Origin: Pyronema omphalodes
Taxonomy: Eukaryota; Ascomycota; Pezizomycetes; Pezizales; Pyronemataceae
Assembly: GCA_024516155.1 (NCBI GenBank)
Contig: JAJJXM010000059.1
Coordinates: 1 to 64,000 of the forward strand
DNA: 64,000 bases
Direction: 5' to 3'
Positions within the stretch are counted from its first letter, which is position 1, and each line of letters starts with the position of its first letter. A program made the position numbers and the translations under genes. This document shows, piece after piece, positions 33,985-45,000 of this stretch. The notes beneath the pieces were generated by a model that was not told the DNA's origin, made no database searches, and worked only from the letters and a program-made list of their open reading frames with translations.

Positions 33985-34629
33985 TGTCACGGCGGTAGAA
34001 TCACAAGAGTAGCTAGAGAGATAATGATAAAAATAATAAAAATAACTAAGATAGAAAAGGGATAAGAAGAGGAGGTTATCGGGAGAAGGAGGGAGCCAAG
34101 TACGATGGAACGAAGGAACGGAGGAAGGGAGGAAAGAGGAGGAACGAATGGAGAACGAAGGAAGGGAAGGGAATGAGGGATTAAGGAAGAAGACGGAGAC
34201 TATGGGGGTAACGACGGGAGGAACCGACGAAGGAGGATGAGGGGATTATGGGAAAGCTAGGAAGCTAGGTAATGGAGGAGCAAGACTAGAGAACGAGGAG
34301 TGGGAGATAGGGTACGAAGACGAGGGAGTAGGAAGTAAGAGGAAGGAGGAAGGGTAGACCCGGAATGAGAGGGATTTGGGATAGGAATAGGGCGAGGGGG
34401 AAGGAGCGGGGAAAAGTCAAGGAGTCGGGGAAGAGAGAGGACGGAAAAGGATAAATAGTTGTAATGTTTCCGTAGCTGTGGTTCGATATGCAACGTCTTG
34501 TATTCAACCACCAATACAAAGTCGTGCCTCGCCCTACAAAGTCTGTCCTGCCTCCCCGTGTCATAGTCTATCACTCGCCGCCGAGCCTGCGAGTCCCCTA
34601 GTCTCGTCTGTCTCCAGTCCGCCGTTACA
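33985..34629 (+). repeat. 3' LTR of gypsy D
   Basis: 645 bp, preceded by the purine tract TAGGAGGGGGATAC and ending CCGTTACA before the GGTAC duplication. It matches 28,357-28,981. Confidence 0.9.
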
Positions 34630-35399
34630 GGTACAGCACCACCATATGCATTTCTCTCATTTCCGTCGAGAGAATTCACACACGAAAAGCAATAAGCAAT
34701 AACAAGGTGAACCATATTCCGCGTCTGTAACGTGTTGGAAGGTGCTTGGATAGCCATGTCACCTGAGGTGGAGATCTAGGTGTAGGACGCTTTAGCCTCC
34801 CCTGCGTTTATGCATTGCTCTCTGTTCACTGTACTTCCTCACTATATTCACTGCATTTTTCTTCTCCACCTCCACGTTTCCTCATGCTACTCAGTTCAAC
34901 ATAACGTCATAACTTCGCGCAAAAAAGCATATACAACACCATATCTATCTATATTTCGTCAGCCACGGAACTTTCTGCAATTACCCATTCGAATTCCTTA
35001 TCGTACATTATACATCCCCATGAAACCCACGCCATAAACCCCACCCAACAAAGTCCGCAGCACCCACCATACCGATAAGTTACCTTCCAGTAGCTCCACT
35101 CCTCCCTATCATATACTTCCTGACAGCTGTACAGTTTGTACTTTCTACCTGAATCTTTGTGTAACAGCGGCACGAAAAAAAAAACCAATCTCCAATCACC
35201 ATCAAAGCGTGCCTTACCGGAAGTTACCGGTACATTCCGTTATGTGAGATGATCGATGTTCGGCCGATTAAAGCATATGCAAGGAACAAGCACTAATGCT
35301 CGCATTGGATACGCTACGTTAAGCTATGTCAAGCTGTGGTATGCTAAGGTAGGAAGGGGCTAGCGCGCATTCTGTAACGGGATCGACGGGGTGGGTTAG

Positions 35400-35720
35400 A
35401 GAGGATACGCCGTGACGGCGCGACAGACAGGCACGGGCTATGATTCGTGGCCGTGGGTTGCAAGATGCTCGGGATTCGCGGGCTTGTCGCAAGATTTCCA
35501 GGTTCCACGGACAGCTGCTATGATTCTATTCGCCTTCTCGGGATTCGTGGGTGTTGCAGGATTCCCGGACTTGGCGGCCTTCGCGAGACGTCGCAAGCTT
35601 CTAGCCTAATCCTGCCTGATTTCCTTCCATCTTAAAGCTTCTCTGGATTCGTGGGATGCGTGGGATTCGCGGGCTTCTCGGGATTCGCGGGTGTTGCAAG
35701 CTTCTACATAGCCTAATCTT
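35400..35720 (+). repeat. Degenerate GGGATTCGCGGG-type tandem units, left arm inner end
   Basis: Units such as GGGATTCGCGGGCTTCTCGG and GGGATTCGTGGG recur irregularly, with TTGCAAG and CCTAATCCTGCCTG interludes. The reverse complement (CCCGCGAATCC-type words) occurs in the right arm at about 40,600-41,060. It is non-coding in appearance. Confidence 0.6.
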
Positions 35721-35890
35721 GCCTGCTTTCCCCTTCCTCCTGAAAGCGATGGAACGGAGCTGGAACAAATACTGTTTCTCGGGTCCTTTACGAGTCACGG
35801 TGGCCCTTCGGTACAGTCCGGTAACAGCATGGATTGTGCGGGGCCGATGTCATGGTATTCGGGAATTTAGTGGGGCGTGGGGCGGGGATG

Positions 35891-36960
35891 TTTCTCGGAA
35901 GCTTTATTTAAGGTGTCGTGGGTATATAGGTTTGGTCATCCTGAATTCAATTACATCGCGAGTTGTGAATACTGAATCAACGGGATAAACGGGTTTAATG
36001 GGATAAATGGAATGAACGGGTTTGATGGTGGATGCTTTATGGGTTCGTTGCACTTTCGGCTGACGTCGCATGAATGTGTGAATCTGTATGTATGGGGAGG
36101 TTTGTGATCAAGAACGAGTTCGCATTGGGATCGCTTTGGGATGTTCTACCTGTGTTCTGCGGTTATTGGGTGCCTAATTCGGTGCAGTGCAACGGGATAC
36201 AGAATACGCCTACATACGGGTTCGTGATAAGTTACTGTTAGAGACACATTCCCTCGACTATGTAAAGTACCAATACACCGAGGATTTATAAAGCTGACAG
36301 CTAAATAGCTGCTGGCCGGTTAACTGTTTCGTGTTGATCCTCATTTAGTCTGTAAAGACACAAAGTAATACAAAGTACGCGACGACGATTCAATCAACGA
36401 GAGATCCGCACCAATGCTTAAAGATGACGCTGCCCCTGTCTGGTTCCTGAACCGGGATTTTTTCTATTTATTTATTTCTGTTTTGTCGATGATTGGATGA
36501 TTGTCGCTGTGGGTGTGTGAGAAATGTGGTCGAGTGGCGCCGTCAGGTACGCATTAAGAGGCGATCATCCCTGGTGATCCCCTTGGAACGGTACAACCAC
36601 AGCTGTCTCTGTATGGGTAACACCGACTATCCCCACCTGCACACACCCATACTCTGTTTATCGGTATATCTGCTCCCACCCGGCGCTGTGATATGTGAAC
36701 CCTTTTTCTTCCCGTCCACGTCCACACGACCCTAAACTTTTTTTTTGCGCTGTTTGAACGACCTGCCGACGATAGTGATACCTCACCCGTCTTCCATCCT
36801 TTCACTCGCCACACCACACCCCCCACGACTGCGCAGGACGCATCATCACACTCGCTCTTGACATTAACAAAAAATATATTACCGATATTTTACGCCAGCT
36901 TGCGACTTTATTTATTTTTTTTGATCAAAAAAACGATACATCATACAATTAACTGCAGAT
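35891..36960. other. 5' flank of the ferric reductase gene inside the spacer
   Basis: About 1.1 kb without a gene or arm homology. It should include the promoter of the gene at 36,961. One GATA-factor core (TGATAA, 36,225-36,230) could be an iron-responsive site of the kind bound by fungal siderophore regulators, but a single hexamer is weak evidence. A T/A-rich stretch at 36,865-36,930 precedes the ATG. Confidence 0.4.
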
Positions 36961-39499
36961 ATGGCACGACATTCGTTATCGACAGTGGTGGTGGTGGTGG
37001 TGGCATTGGCGTTGGTTTACGCACAGACTGTGGTAGCGGCAGGCGGAGGAGGAGGAAAACCTCCTTCTAAAGAAGAACTCGATTCAGTAAAAAGAAATAT
37101 CGATTTTACGTTTGTCTCTCTTTCTCTCTCTCTCTGTCTTAGTATTTCTCCTTAGGTTTCTCTGAGCTGACACTGGTAATGATCATGATGATAGAAAATG
37201 GCTGTATTATGCACTAGGAGCCTTTGCGGTACTTCCATTTCTCCATCGCTTCGTCAACGTTCTTTATAGTCAAGTTCGACTGTTAGTTTCTCTTAACCGA
37301 GAAAATCAGAGATATTTCGCAACGCAATCAAGCGAATGGATCCCATGGCTAAAAAAACATATGTTATACTCCCCGCTATTCCGGAATCGTCATAACAGGG
37401 AATTCCAACTTTCGGAAGCTATCAATGTCGGAACGTTACCGACTCGTTTTCAGACTTTCTTCCTGGTTGGATACGTCGCTAGCAATGTTATTTTCTGTAC
37501 CTTTATGATCGATTTCGATGCCAGTAAACAGACCATGCTGGGGGAGCTTAGAACAGAACCGGTGTTATGGCTACTGTTAATATGGTTCCGCTGTTCTTGA
37601 TGGCGGGAAGGAATAATCCACTCATTGCGCTACTGGGAATATCTTTCGACACTTTCAACTTGGTGCATAGATGGTTAGGAAGAATTGTGGTGATCGAAGC
37701 TGTGGTACATACTCTCGCCTGGATGGTCGGTAAGGTCGATTTATACGGTTGGGAGACGGTACGGGTATCGATCACAAGTAGTGCTTTCATCATGCCCGGA
37801 TTCATAGTAAGCATCCTTTATCGGGCCCCAATACTAAACACCATCTAACATAAAAAAAACCTCCAGGCAACAGTAGCCTTTTGTTTCCTCCTCTTCCACT
37901 CCCCATCTGTTATCCGCCATGCTTTCTACGAATCCTTCCTCCTAATGCATATCCTAGCCGCCGCCACAGCCTGCGCAGGTCTCTGGTACCATCTCAGCTA
38001 CAAACCCGATATGGCCCATTGGCTTTCTTACCTAAAATCCGCCATTATTCTTTGGGGCCTAGACCGTTTTCTTCGTCTCGCTCGTCTTGTCTACCGGAAC
38101 ATGGGACGAAAAATGACCCGTATCCACGTGGAAGCTCTCCCCGGAGATGCCGTTCGTGTCACTATCAGAATGGCCCGTCCATGGAAACTAAAGCCCGGGG
38201 AGCATCTATATCTCTACGTACCCACTTTAGGTCTGTGGACCAGCCACCCCTTCACCATTGCCTGGCAAGAAGACGAAGCCGCACATTTCGAGGATGATGG
38301 AACCGAAAAATCACTTCCGGTGACTCGACAGGATGTGATTCAGGCAGATCCGACAATGAGTTTGATTGTTAGACGGAGAACTGGGTTTACGAATACGTTA
38401 TTTAAAAAAGCGTTTGATGCACCGAGGAGATGTTTTGATACGATGGCTTTGGTAGAGGGACCGTATGGAAAGGGGAATGGGTTGGGATCGTATGGAACGG
38501 TTGTTATGGTTGCTGGTGGGGTTGGGATAACACATCCGGTTACGTATCTGAAGGATCTGGTGGAGGGGTTTGCGAATGGCACCGTGGCTACGAGGAGGGT
38601 TACGTTGGTTTGGGTGCTGCAGACGCCGGGTGGGTTTGTCCTTTTTTTCTCCGGGGGGGGGGGGGGGGGGGGGGACCTTGCATGCTGCATTTTGCATGCG
38701 GGGCCGGCTGGGAGTCGGAAAAACGGAGGCAATGGGGATAGCGATTCTTGGGGAACTATAGCTAACAGCCTCCATAGAACACCTGGAATGGATCCGACCA
38801 TGGATGACGAAAATCCTAGCAATGGAAAAAAGAAGGGAGGTGCTAAAAGTTTTATTATTCGTTACGAGACCGAAATCGACAAAGGAAATTCATAGCCCGA
38901 GTGCTACTGTGCAGATGTTTCCGGGGAGACGTAAGTGCTTTTTCTCTCTTTTTTTTGGTGTTTTTTTTCTTCTCTCTTTTTTTTTGTGTGCTTGTGTGTG
39001 TTTTCTTCCGGTATCCCTTTGCGAGATGGAGAAGAAAGATTGCTGGCGGTTTATGTACAAGAGGAAAGTCTCCTTGCTGCATGCTGGGATGATGTGTTGA
39101 TGTGTTGAAGAACTTGCATTGCTGCATGCTTCCCTCGCTTCTATCTCCAGTCTCTCGCGGTGTTTTTAATAATTACACTTGCGACACCTCCATTTTCTGC
39201 ACTTCTTCTTACCTTACCTCATCCCCGCTGCCTATCCCATCCCCATCCTTATCCCCCCCCATTATTCTCTATCCCCTCTATCCCCTCAAATAAACAAAAA
39301 CAAAAACAAACCACTAACCTTCCCCTCTTCACCAGCAAATTTCAATACCCTCCTTAACATGGAGCTAGACCAACAAATGGGAGCAATGGCAGTAACGGTT
39401 TGTGGTGGAGGATCCTTAAGTGATGATGTTAGGGCTGCTGTTAGAGCTGTGCAGAGTCGGGGTAATGTCGATTTTGTCGAGGAGGCTTTTAGTTGGTAA
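36961..39499 (+). pseudogene. Ferric/metalloreductase (FRE family), five exons, one frameshift
   Basis: A membrane flavocytochrome that passes electrons from NADPH via FAD and haem to ferric chelates at the cell surface. Exons: 36,961-37,109, 37,195-37,806, 37,867-38,629, 38,769-38,930, 39,336-39,499; these junctions keep the phase. An N-terminal signal-like segment comes first (MARHSLST, a run of six Val, ALALVYAQ). Transmembrane ferric-reductase domain with haem-type histidines follows (FNLVHRWLGRIVVIEAVVHTLAW, then FLLMHILAAATACAGLWYH). FAD-binding motif is HPFTIAWQ, the nucleotide-binding motif is MVAGGVGITHPV, and the C-terminal NAD motif is VCGGGSLSDDVR. Length (~615 aa) fits the family. 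A direct duplication of AGAAC (37,550-37,559) in exon 2 shifts the frame before TGVMATVNMVPL, so this copy is broken or mis-sequenced. Confidence 0.85.
38653..38674 (+). repeat. G(22) tract in intron 3 of the ferric reductase
   Basis: A run of 22 G lies in the 139-nt intron 38,630-38,768. On the transcribed strand it is a C run and could form a roadblock or an RNA G-quadruplex. Confidence 0.8.
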
Positions 39500-39519
39500 A
39501 TTATGGGGGGGTGGTGGTG

Positions 39520-39600
39520 GTGGTGGTATACTCGGGCGGGGCGGGGGATAAGAGGGGGCAGGGGGGGGGGGGTGGGGGGGGGGGAGGGGGTAGTGGGTTG
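39520..39600 (+). repeat. G-rich, quadruplex-prone tract downstream of the ferric reductase
   Basis: GGTGGTGGT repeats, then several G5-G10 runs separated by one to five bases, just after the gene's stop at 39,499. Confidence 0.7.
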
Positions 39601-39764
39601 AGACTAGGGGGATGTATATTCTGCTTTTCGTGAAGAAGCTTTTTGGATTAAACTCAAAAGAAATCAGTAACAAAAGAAACGTAAATAAACAGAAACAGAA
39701 TGCGTACTGAGGACTAGCTTGGAGTTTTGGATGCTAGGGGGATTATGAGCGGGGGGATTGGGGA

Positions 39765-39850
39765 GGGGGATTTGGGATGGGGATTGGGGAAGGGGATTGG
39801 GGAAGGGGATTGGGGAAGGGGATTGGGGAAGGGGATTGGGGATTGGGGGA
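39765..39850 (+). repeat. Minisatellite of a 13-nt unit GGGGATTGGGGAA
   Basis: About five near-perfect units, flanked by degenerate ones. The ORFs running through it on both strands are composition artefacts. Confidence 0.8.
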
Positions 39851-39966
39851 AGGTGAGGTGCGGATGCGGTGGTGGGGAGGGAAGGTGGTGGGAATGCGGT
39901 GGTGGGGATGCTGGATGGGGGACGTGGGATAGAGAGGGATTGGGGAGCGGGATGGTAAATGATGGT

Positions 39967-40225
39967 GTATTGCGTATTGCGTATTGCGTATCAACTACGG
40001 TAGTTTATGATGATGGTGACGTTAGGGATGATAGTGAAGGTAAGGATGGCTAAAAGGAAGACAGCGGAAAAGCGTAGTTTTTGTTTTTAAAGAGATAGTG
40101 GGAAGATATAATATATATATTATATATACTGAGGATATACTGATGATGTGCTGATGATATACTGATGATATACTGATGATATACTGATGATATACTGAGG
40201 ATGATATACTGAGGATGTGCTGATG
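39967..40225 (+). repeat. Short tandem repeats before the right arm
   Basis: Three units of GTATTGC (about 39,967-39,988), then an AT-dinucleotide stretch (about 40,107-40,128) and an 11-nt repeat ATACTGATGAT (about 40,129-40,225). They are simple sequence with no sign of a gene. Confidence 0.75.
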
Positions 40226-41192
40226 ACGACCCACGAGATTCTATTATCGGGAAAAATCTTGATATATGATATGCTACCAAACTTTCTGAAATATAGCAGG
40301 TATATTTCCAGAACTTTTGTTATCCGTAAAGATTTTGAGAATATTATACTGCGATTGGTTAGAAATGAAATCATTAATACTTCAGATAAACCCCCCTTCT
40401 TCCCCAAATACACATATAGAACGCCCCCCCCCCCCCACGCCCCCATAAATTCCCGAATACTATGACATCGGCCCCGCACAACCTATGCTCCCATCCTGTC
40501 GTGACTCATAAGGGACCTGAGAAACGGTATTTGTTCCAGCTCTGTTCCATAATTTTTTGAAAGAAAAAATAATCAATGGCTGTCAGGATTAGGCTAGCTG
40601 CCGGAAGCTCGGGAAGGATGCGGAGACTGGGGAACCCGCGAATTCTGCAACACCCGCGTATCCCGAGAAGCTTTCAACGCTTTGAGATGGAAGGCAGGTA
40701 CGCAGGATTAGGCTCTCGCGACGTCTGCGGAGCCTGCGAAGTCAAGGCCGCGGGGCCAGTGAAACCCGGGAAACCCCCTACTTCTGCAACGCCCGCGAAC
40801 GCCGAGCAGCCTGCGAATCATGGCAAATGTCCGTAGAAGCTCGCGAACCCCACGAATCCCGAGAATCGTTGCATAGCTTTTAGGTCGAAGGAAAGATTAG
40901 GCAGGGTTAGGCTATAGAGCTGCTACATAGAAGCCCGCGACGTCTGCGGAGCCAAGGCCGTGGAGCCTGTCAAAGCTATGAATCTTGCAACGCCCACGAA
41001 TCCCGAGAAACTTGTAACAGCAATGAATCCCACAAAAGTGAATCCCGGGAATCTTACGAAGCGCACGCAGCCTACAGATCATAGCCCGTGAATGTCGGTA
41101 CCTGTTTGTCGCGCCGTCGCAGCGTAGCCCATCATAGCCCACCATAGCTCTAATAGTTCCAGTCTCAGTAGATCCCATAGCCCACCATACAT

Positions 41193-42063
41193 ATGGTGGA
41201 TTTCACCATAAACGTCCGAAAACCGACGAAAGTCGACACTTTTGGTCCCGATGACAGGGGGGGCGACAGGGATTAAAATGGCCTCGAGTGACACTCGGTG
41301 ATTCAGAGTTTTTCTCGCTTACGCTAATGTCGGAAGTCACGTCGACCATACCTTCCCCGAAAGTCGCGCAATACCCTCCCGCCCTCAACTATCCTGCCGA
41401 TCGCCTAGGCGCACCCTCGTGAGATTAATATTCACGTCCTTGATTTTTGATACATGCGAGTGTTTATTCTACCCAAAATTTCACTGTGAACTGAATTACA
41501 TTGAATTTTACTGGGGAGCAGTCAAGCGATATACTCGGGAGAACTGTAATTATACCTTCACGGGGTTGGAAAGAACAGTCTGCCAAGGGCTGGATTCAGT
41601 GTCTTTGACGACCATTCGCCGATTTGCAAATAAATCACGACGATGGATTGATTCCTATGCATCAGGCTTGGATGAACGTCAACAGGAGTTTGTAGAGAGG
41701 GCAAAAAGATCACATCGGAGGAGGATGGGAGAGGATCTTGTTTAGTGCCATTAGCTTAGTCATTTTTTCAGCCAATCAAACATGTTTCTCCGCTGTGAAT
41801 TTTCTAGTCTTGGCAGTCTTGGCGTGCCAAGAGCGTCGACACATTTTAGGCCGCCCATACAAAATACCGGGTTTTTAAAGCTCTATAACTCATCGGATTT
41901 TTTTGAATTTAATTTTTTTAATCGTAGTATTGTTCTCCAGAAGACGAATTTCAATTGTACGTTTAAATATATTTGATTCTGGTTGTTGTGGTTGAGCAGT
42001 AGCGTTTGGCGTGGCGTGGGATTTTTTCGTCGGTTTTCGGACGTTTATGGTGAAATCCACCAT
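41193..42063 (+). mobile_element. TIR DNA transposon with transposase remnant, in the right arm
   Basis: 871 bp with about 39-bp inverted termini: ATGGTGGATTTCACCATAAA opens the left, and its complement closes the right at 42,063. The terminus is itself partly palindromic (ATGGTG-GATTT-CACCAT). CATAGC-rich text flanks both ends, and the left arm lacks the insertion (about 35,385-35,420). It encodes only the C-terminal end of a DDE transposase, so it cannot move by itself. Confidence 0.75.
41419..41745 (+). pseudogene. C-terminal fragment of a DDE (IS630/Tc1-mariner-like) transposase
   Basis: An in-frame 108-codon stretch with the hallmark HCELNYIEFYWGAVKRYTREN, where the E is the last acidic residue of the DDE triad in the IS630/Tc1-mariner-type fold. 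It continues with a helical tail (TIRRFANKSRRWIDSYASGL). Full-length relatives in fungi run 300-400 residues or more; the helix-turn-helix region and the two catalytic Asp residues are absent here. The reading starts from a GTG-like codon only, so this is a fragment, not a gene. Confidence 0.7.
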
Positions 42064-45000
42064 AGCTCCCATAGCTCCCATAGCTCCCGTCGATCCCGCC
42101 GCGACGCCATCACAAAACGCGCGCTAATACCTTACTACCTAGCCACTTCTTATCTAGTGCATTATCCTTAGTGCTTGTTCCTTGCATATCGCATATGCTT
42201 TAATCGGCCGAACATCGATCATCTCACATAACGGAATGTGCCGGTAAGGCACGCTTTTGCTTCTATTGGCGATTGGGGGGGTTTTTTTTTCGTGCCGCTG
42301 TTACACAGAGATTTAGGTAGAGAGTACAAACTGTACAACTGTCAGGGAGTATATGATAGGGAGGAGTGGAAGTGGTAGGTTACTTATCGGTATGGTTGGT
42401 GCTGCGGACTTTGTTGGGTGGGGTTTATGGCGTGGGTTCCATGGTGTATGTATAACGTACGATAAGGAATTCGAATGGGGAATTGCATGTAGTGCCGTAG
42501 CTGACGAAATATAGATAGATATGGTGTTGTATATGCTGTATTGCGCGAAGTTATGACGTTATGTTGAACTGAGTAGCATGAGGAAGAACGTGGAGGTGGA
42601 GAAGAAAAATGTAATGAATGATAGTGAGGAAGTACAGCAAACAGAGAGCAATGCATAAACGCAGGGGAGGGCTAAAGCGTCCTACACCTGGATCTCCACG
42701 TCAGGTGACATCGCTATCCAAGCACCTTGCAACACGTTACAGACGCGGAATATTTCAACTTGTTGTTGCTTATTGCTTTCGTATGTGAATTCTCTCGATG
42801 GGGATGAGAGATATGCATATGGTGCTGTACCTGACAGAAGCTAGAAGATAGATAGATTGCTCGATAGATACATGCGACGGATCGGAGATATGACGTTACA
42901 TATGTACGCGGGATATAGTTCAGCTTCCTACATATTGCTTTTACAGAGTGTGTTGGAAAATGAGAGACATTTATTTCTTTTTCTTTCGCCAATTATCCGG
43001 CAGTTCACGCCCTAGAAATCCCAAGTTGAATGATGTCTCTGTCCCGTGTGCACCGTACATACAGAACATATTGACGGCAAGGATGATTTATGGTATATGG
43101 ATATGATATTAGATGTACGAAAATGAAGATCGAGGAATGGGAATCCGGGATGAGAAATAAGATATGCATATATGTAGTGCTATAACGCTATGACAACTGA
43201 CATGTATCTGACAGAATATACAGCGGACTGCAGATGCATAGATAAATAGATATACGTGTAGATAGATTACCATATTGATGCATGTGAAGACTGGGGGTTA
43301 TATACGATGTTTATTCTATTGGGGTTGTTGCTTTTGTGCGCTGCAGAAGAAAAAAATATGTGTTGCTTCATTTTTTTCTCATACTCTTGACTGGTGGCTA
43401 TTGAGTGTTTTCTCTTTATCTTATTCGTTCAAAGCTCCTCCGATATAAACTGCTGTTCATAACTCCCCGATATGAGCACACATCCACTATTCCTTCCACA
43501 TTCAGAAGTCAAATTACGTCCCGGTATTGTATGTACCGAAAATACTGAAGATTTATGGCAAGGAGACAAGGCTTAGAAGACAAGGAGACAAGGATATCGT
43601 GTACCATACTTTGTACCATGTGCCATACGAAGTCGTATCTATGATCATACAGAAGATATTTACAACAAGGATCTTTCTACGGTGTATGTTATATACGGTG
43701 TATCCACACTATTTATGGAAGTCGTACCTACATCACAATTTAAACGATATTTTGTACACCATGAGTTTGTACCTGAGCCACAGTTTGCACAATACGTTGT
43801 ACCACACTTGCCATACCTACCATACGAAGTCATACCTGCACAATAATTGTACCTGCACCATACCAAGAATCGCTAGTCAACAGCTATGGAATCTATGAAA
43901 ACCGTATGTAGCTATTAGGGGATAATGGATTGAGAATCGCTAGAGTACATGTACATGCGAGGTTATTATTCTTTTATTGTTCTAAAACAGGCTGGAATGA
44001 AGTTACATAGTTGAAATTGTGATAGTTGAAAACGAACAGAGGGTGCAACTATGTTAGGGTTAGGCGAGGTTAAATCCTAGCTATGTATCGCGATCTAACG
44101 ATATGCAGACTGGGTATGGATTTTATATAGCTTTTAAGGTTCGAATTCGTGATGTGGGGTCTCGGTTTAGGGTTTTAGGTTTTGGGGTCGGCGATATAGG
44201 TTTTAAAGTCCCGGATTTCAGGCTCTGACCGTTGCATCGGAGTTACATTTTTCTTCTGAGAGCCGAGGACTTGGAGCTTGGAATTTGGAGCTTATCGACT
44301 GCAGTTTGCCGGAAGCTTAAAGCCTATAGGCAATCGAATGGAATCAGAGAGAAAGAGAAAGAGAAACAACAGAATTATATATATGCACAACAGATTCCGA
44401 TGTACCAGTCACAACCTTAACCTTAACCTCAACCTTACCCAAACACAAACACAAACCATAACTTTAACCTTACCCGAGCGTAAACCCTGAAAACCCTCAT
44501 CGCACCCATCACCGTCACAGCAATATGGTGCATGCCAAAACTTGAGATACTTAGATTAAACATCAGTATGTAAAACATTTCCATTCTACGGATACACACA
44601 TAGGGCAGTTGTATCTATCGGCACCATACAGATAAAAGTCACATGTACATATGCCAGTACCCATGGGCGCGGGTATAAACGAGTCCACAGCAGGGTATGT
44701 GCCCTAACGCACGACGATAACGATTCCCACCAGGCCAAAAGCACGACCAGGCTAATCCTTCCGGTAATTCGTTAAGCTTAATTCCGTTCCTGCTAAATCT
44801 TTGGAAACTTAACGACCCGCTAGGATGTTTTCCGTTTTATTCCCGTGAAGGTGACGACCCGCGAAGCTAATTCCCACCCGCCACATTCTCGCCAGATTCC
44901 CATAAAGAATATAATGCTTAGTATCAGACACTATGAATACTGGATACAAAGTAGATCTCACCATCGTCCTATTATGCAATCATCTTATTATCCAGCAGAA

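Larger units (their letters stand above)
28357..34629 (+). mobile_element. Ty3/gypsy chromodomain element D in the left arm
   Basis: 6.27 kb, flanked by GGTAC on both sides (28,352-28,356 and 34,630-34,634). The right arm retains the empty site, AGGTACAGC in reverse complement near 42,825-42,835. LTRs are 28,357-28,981 and 33,985-34,629. The interior order is gag, protease, RT, RNase H, integrase, chromodomain on the + strand, all heavily frameshifted. Protein motifs are closest to family B/C but clearly diverged. The interior starts CTACGTTGC, again with no TGG primer site. Confidence 0.92.
22644..35890 (+). repeat. Left arm of a giant imperfect inverted repeat
   Basis: Reverse-complement matches tie it to 40,425-47,994. 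Anchor pairs are 22,644-22,760 with 47,876-47,994; 25,230-25,450 with 46,440-46,660; 26,930-27,010 with 44,660-44,730; 27,930-28,010 with 43,560-43,640; 34,635-34,700 with 42,765-42,840; 35,210-35,300 with 42,165-42,260; 35,420-35,460 with 41,060-41,115; and 35,755-35,888 with 40,425-40,560. Arm DNA is AT-rich to mixed, without convincing genes. Later insertions are the TIR element at 24,359-25,035 and gypsy D; without them the arm is about 6.3 kb. Its inner 500 bp carry degenerate GGGATTCGCGGG-like tandem units. Confidence 0.88.

Noticed and set aside
39727..40053. 108-codon Gly-rich ORF
   Set aside because: Produced by the GGGGATTGGGGAA minisatellite; both strands are open there for the same reason.
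35890..40425. Assembly fold-back as the cause of the inverted repeat
   Set aside because: Arms differ by many substitutions and by private insertions with clean junctions, and the spacer is unique 4.5-kb sequence.
44415..44480. CCTTAACCTCAACCTTACCC text resembling degenerate telomere repeats, also GGGTTAGGG near 207-215
   Set aside because: Irregular and only a few units; inside the repeat arm with matching degenerate text near 27,150-27,190. No terminal array.
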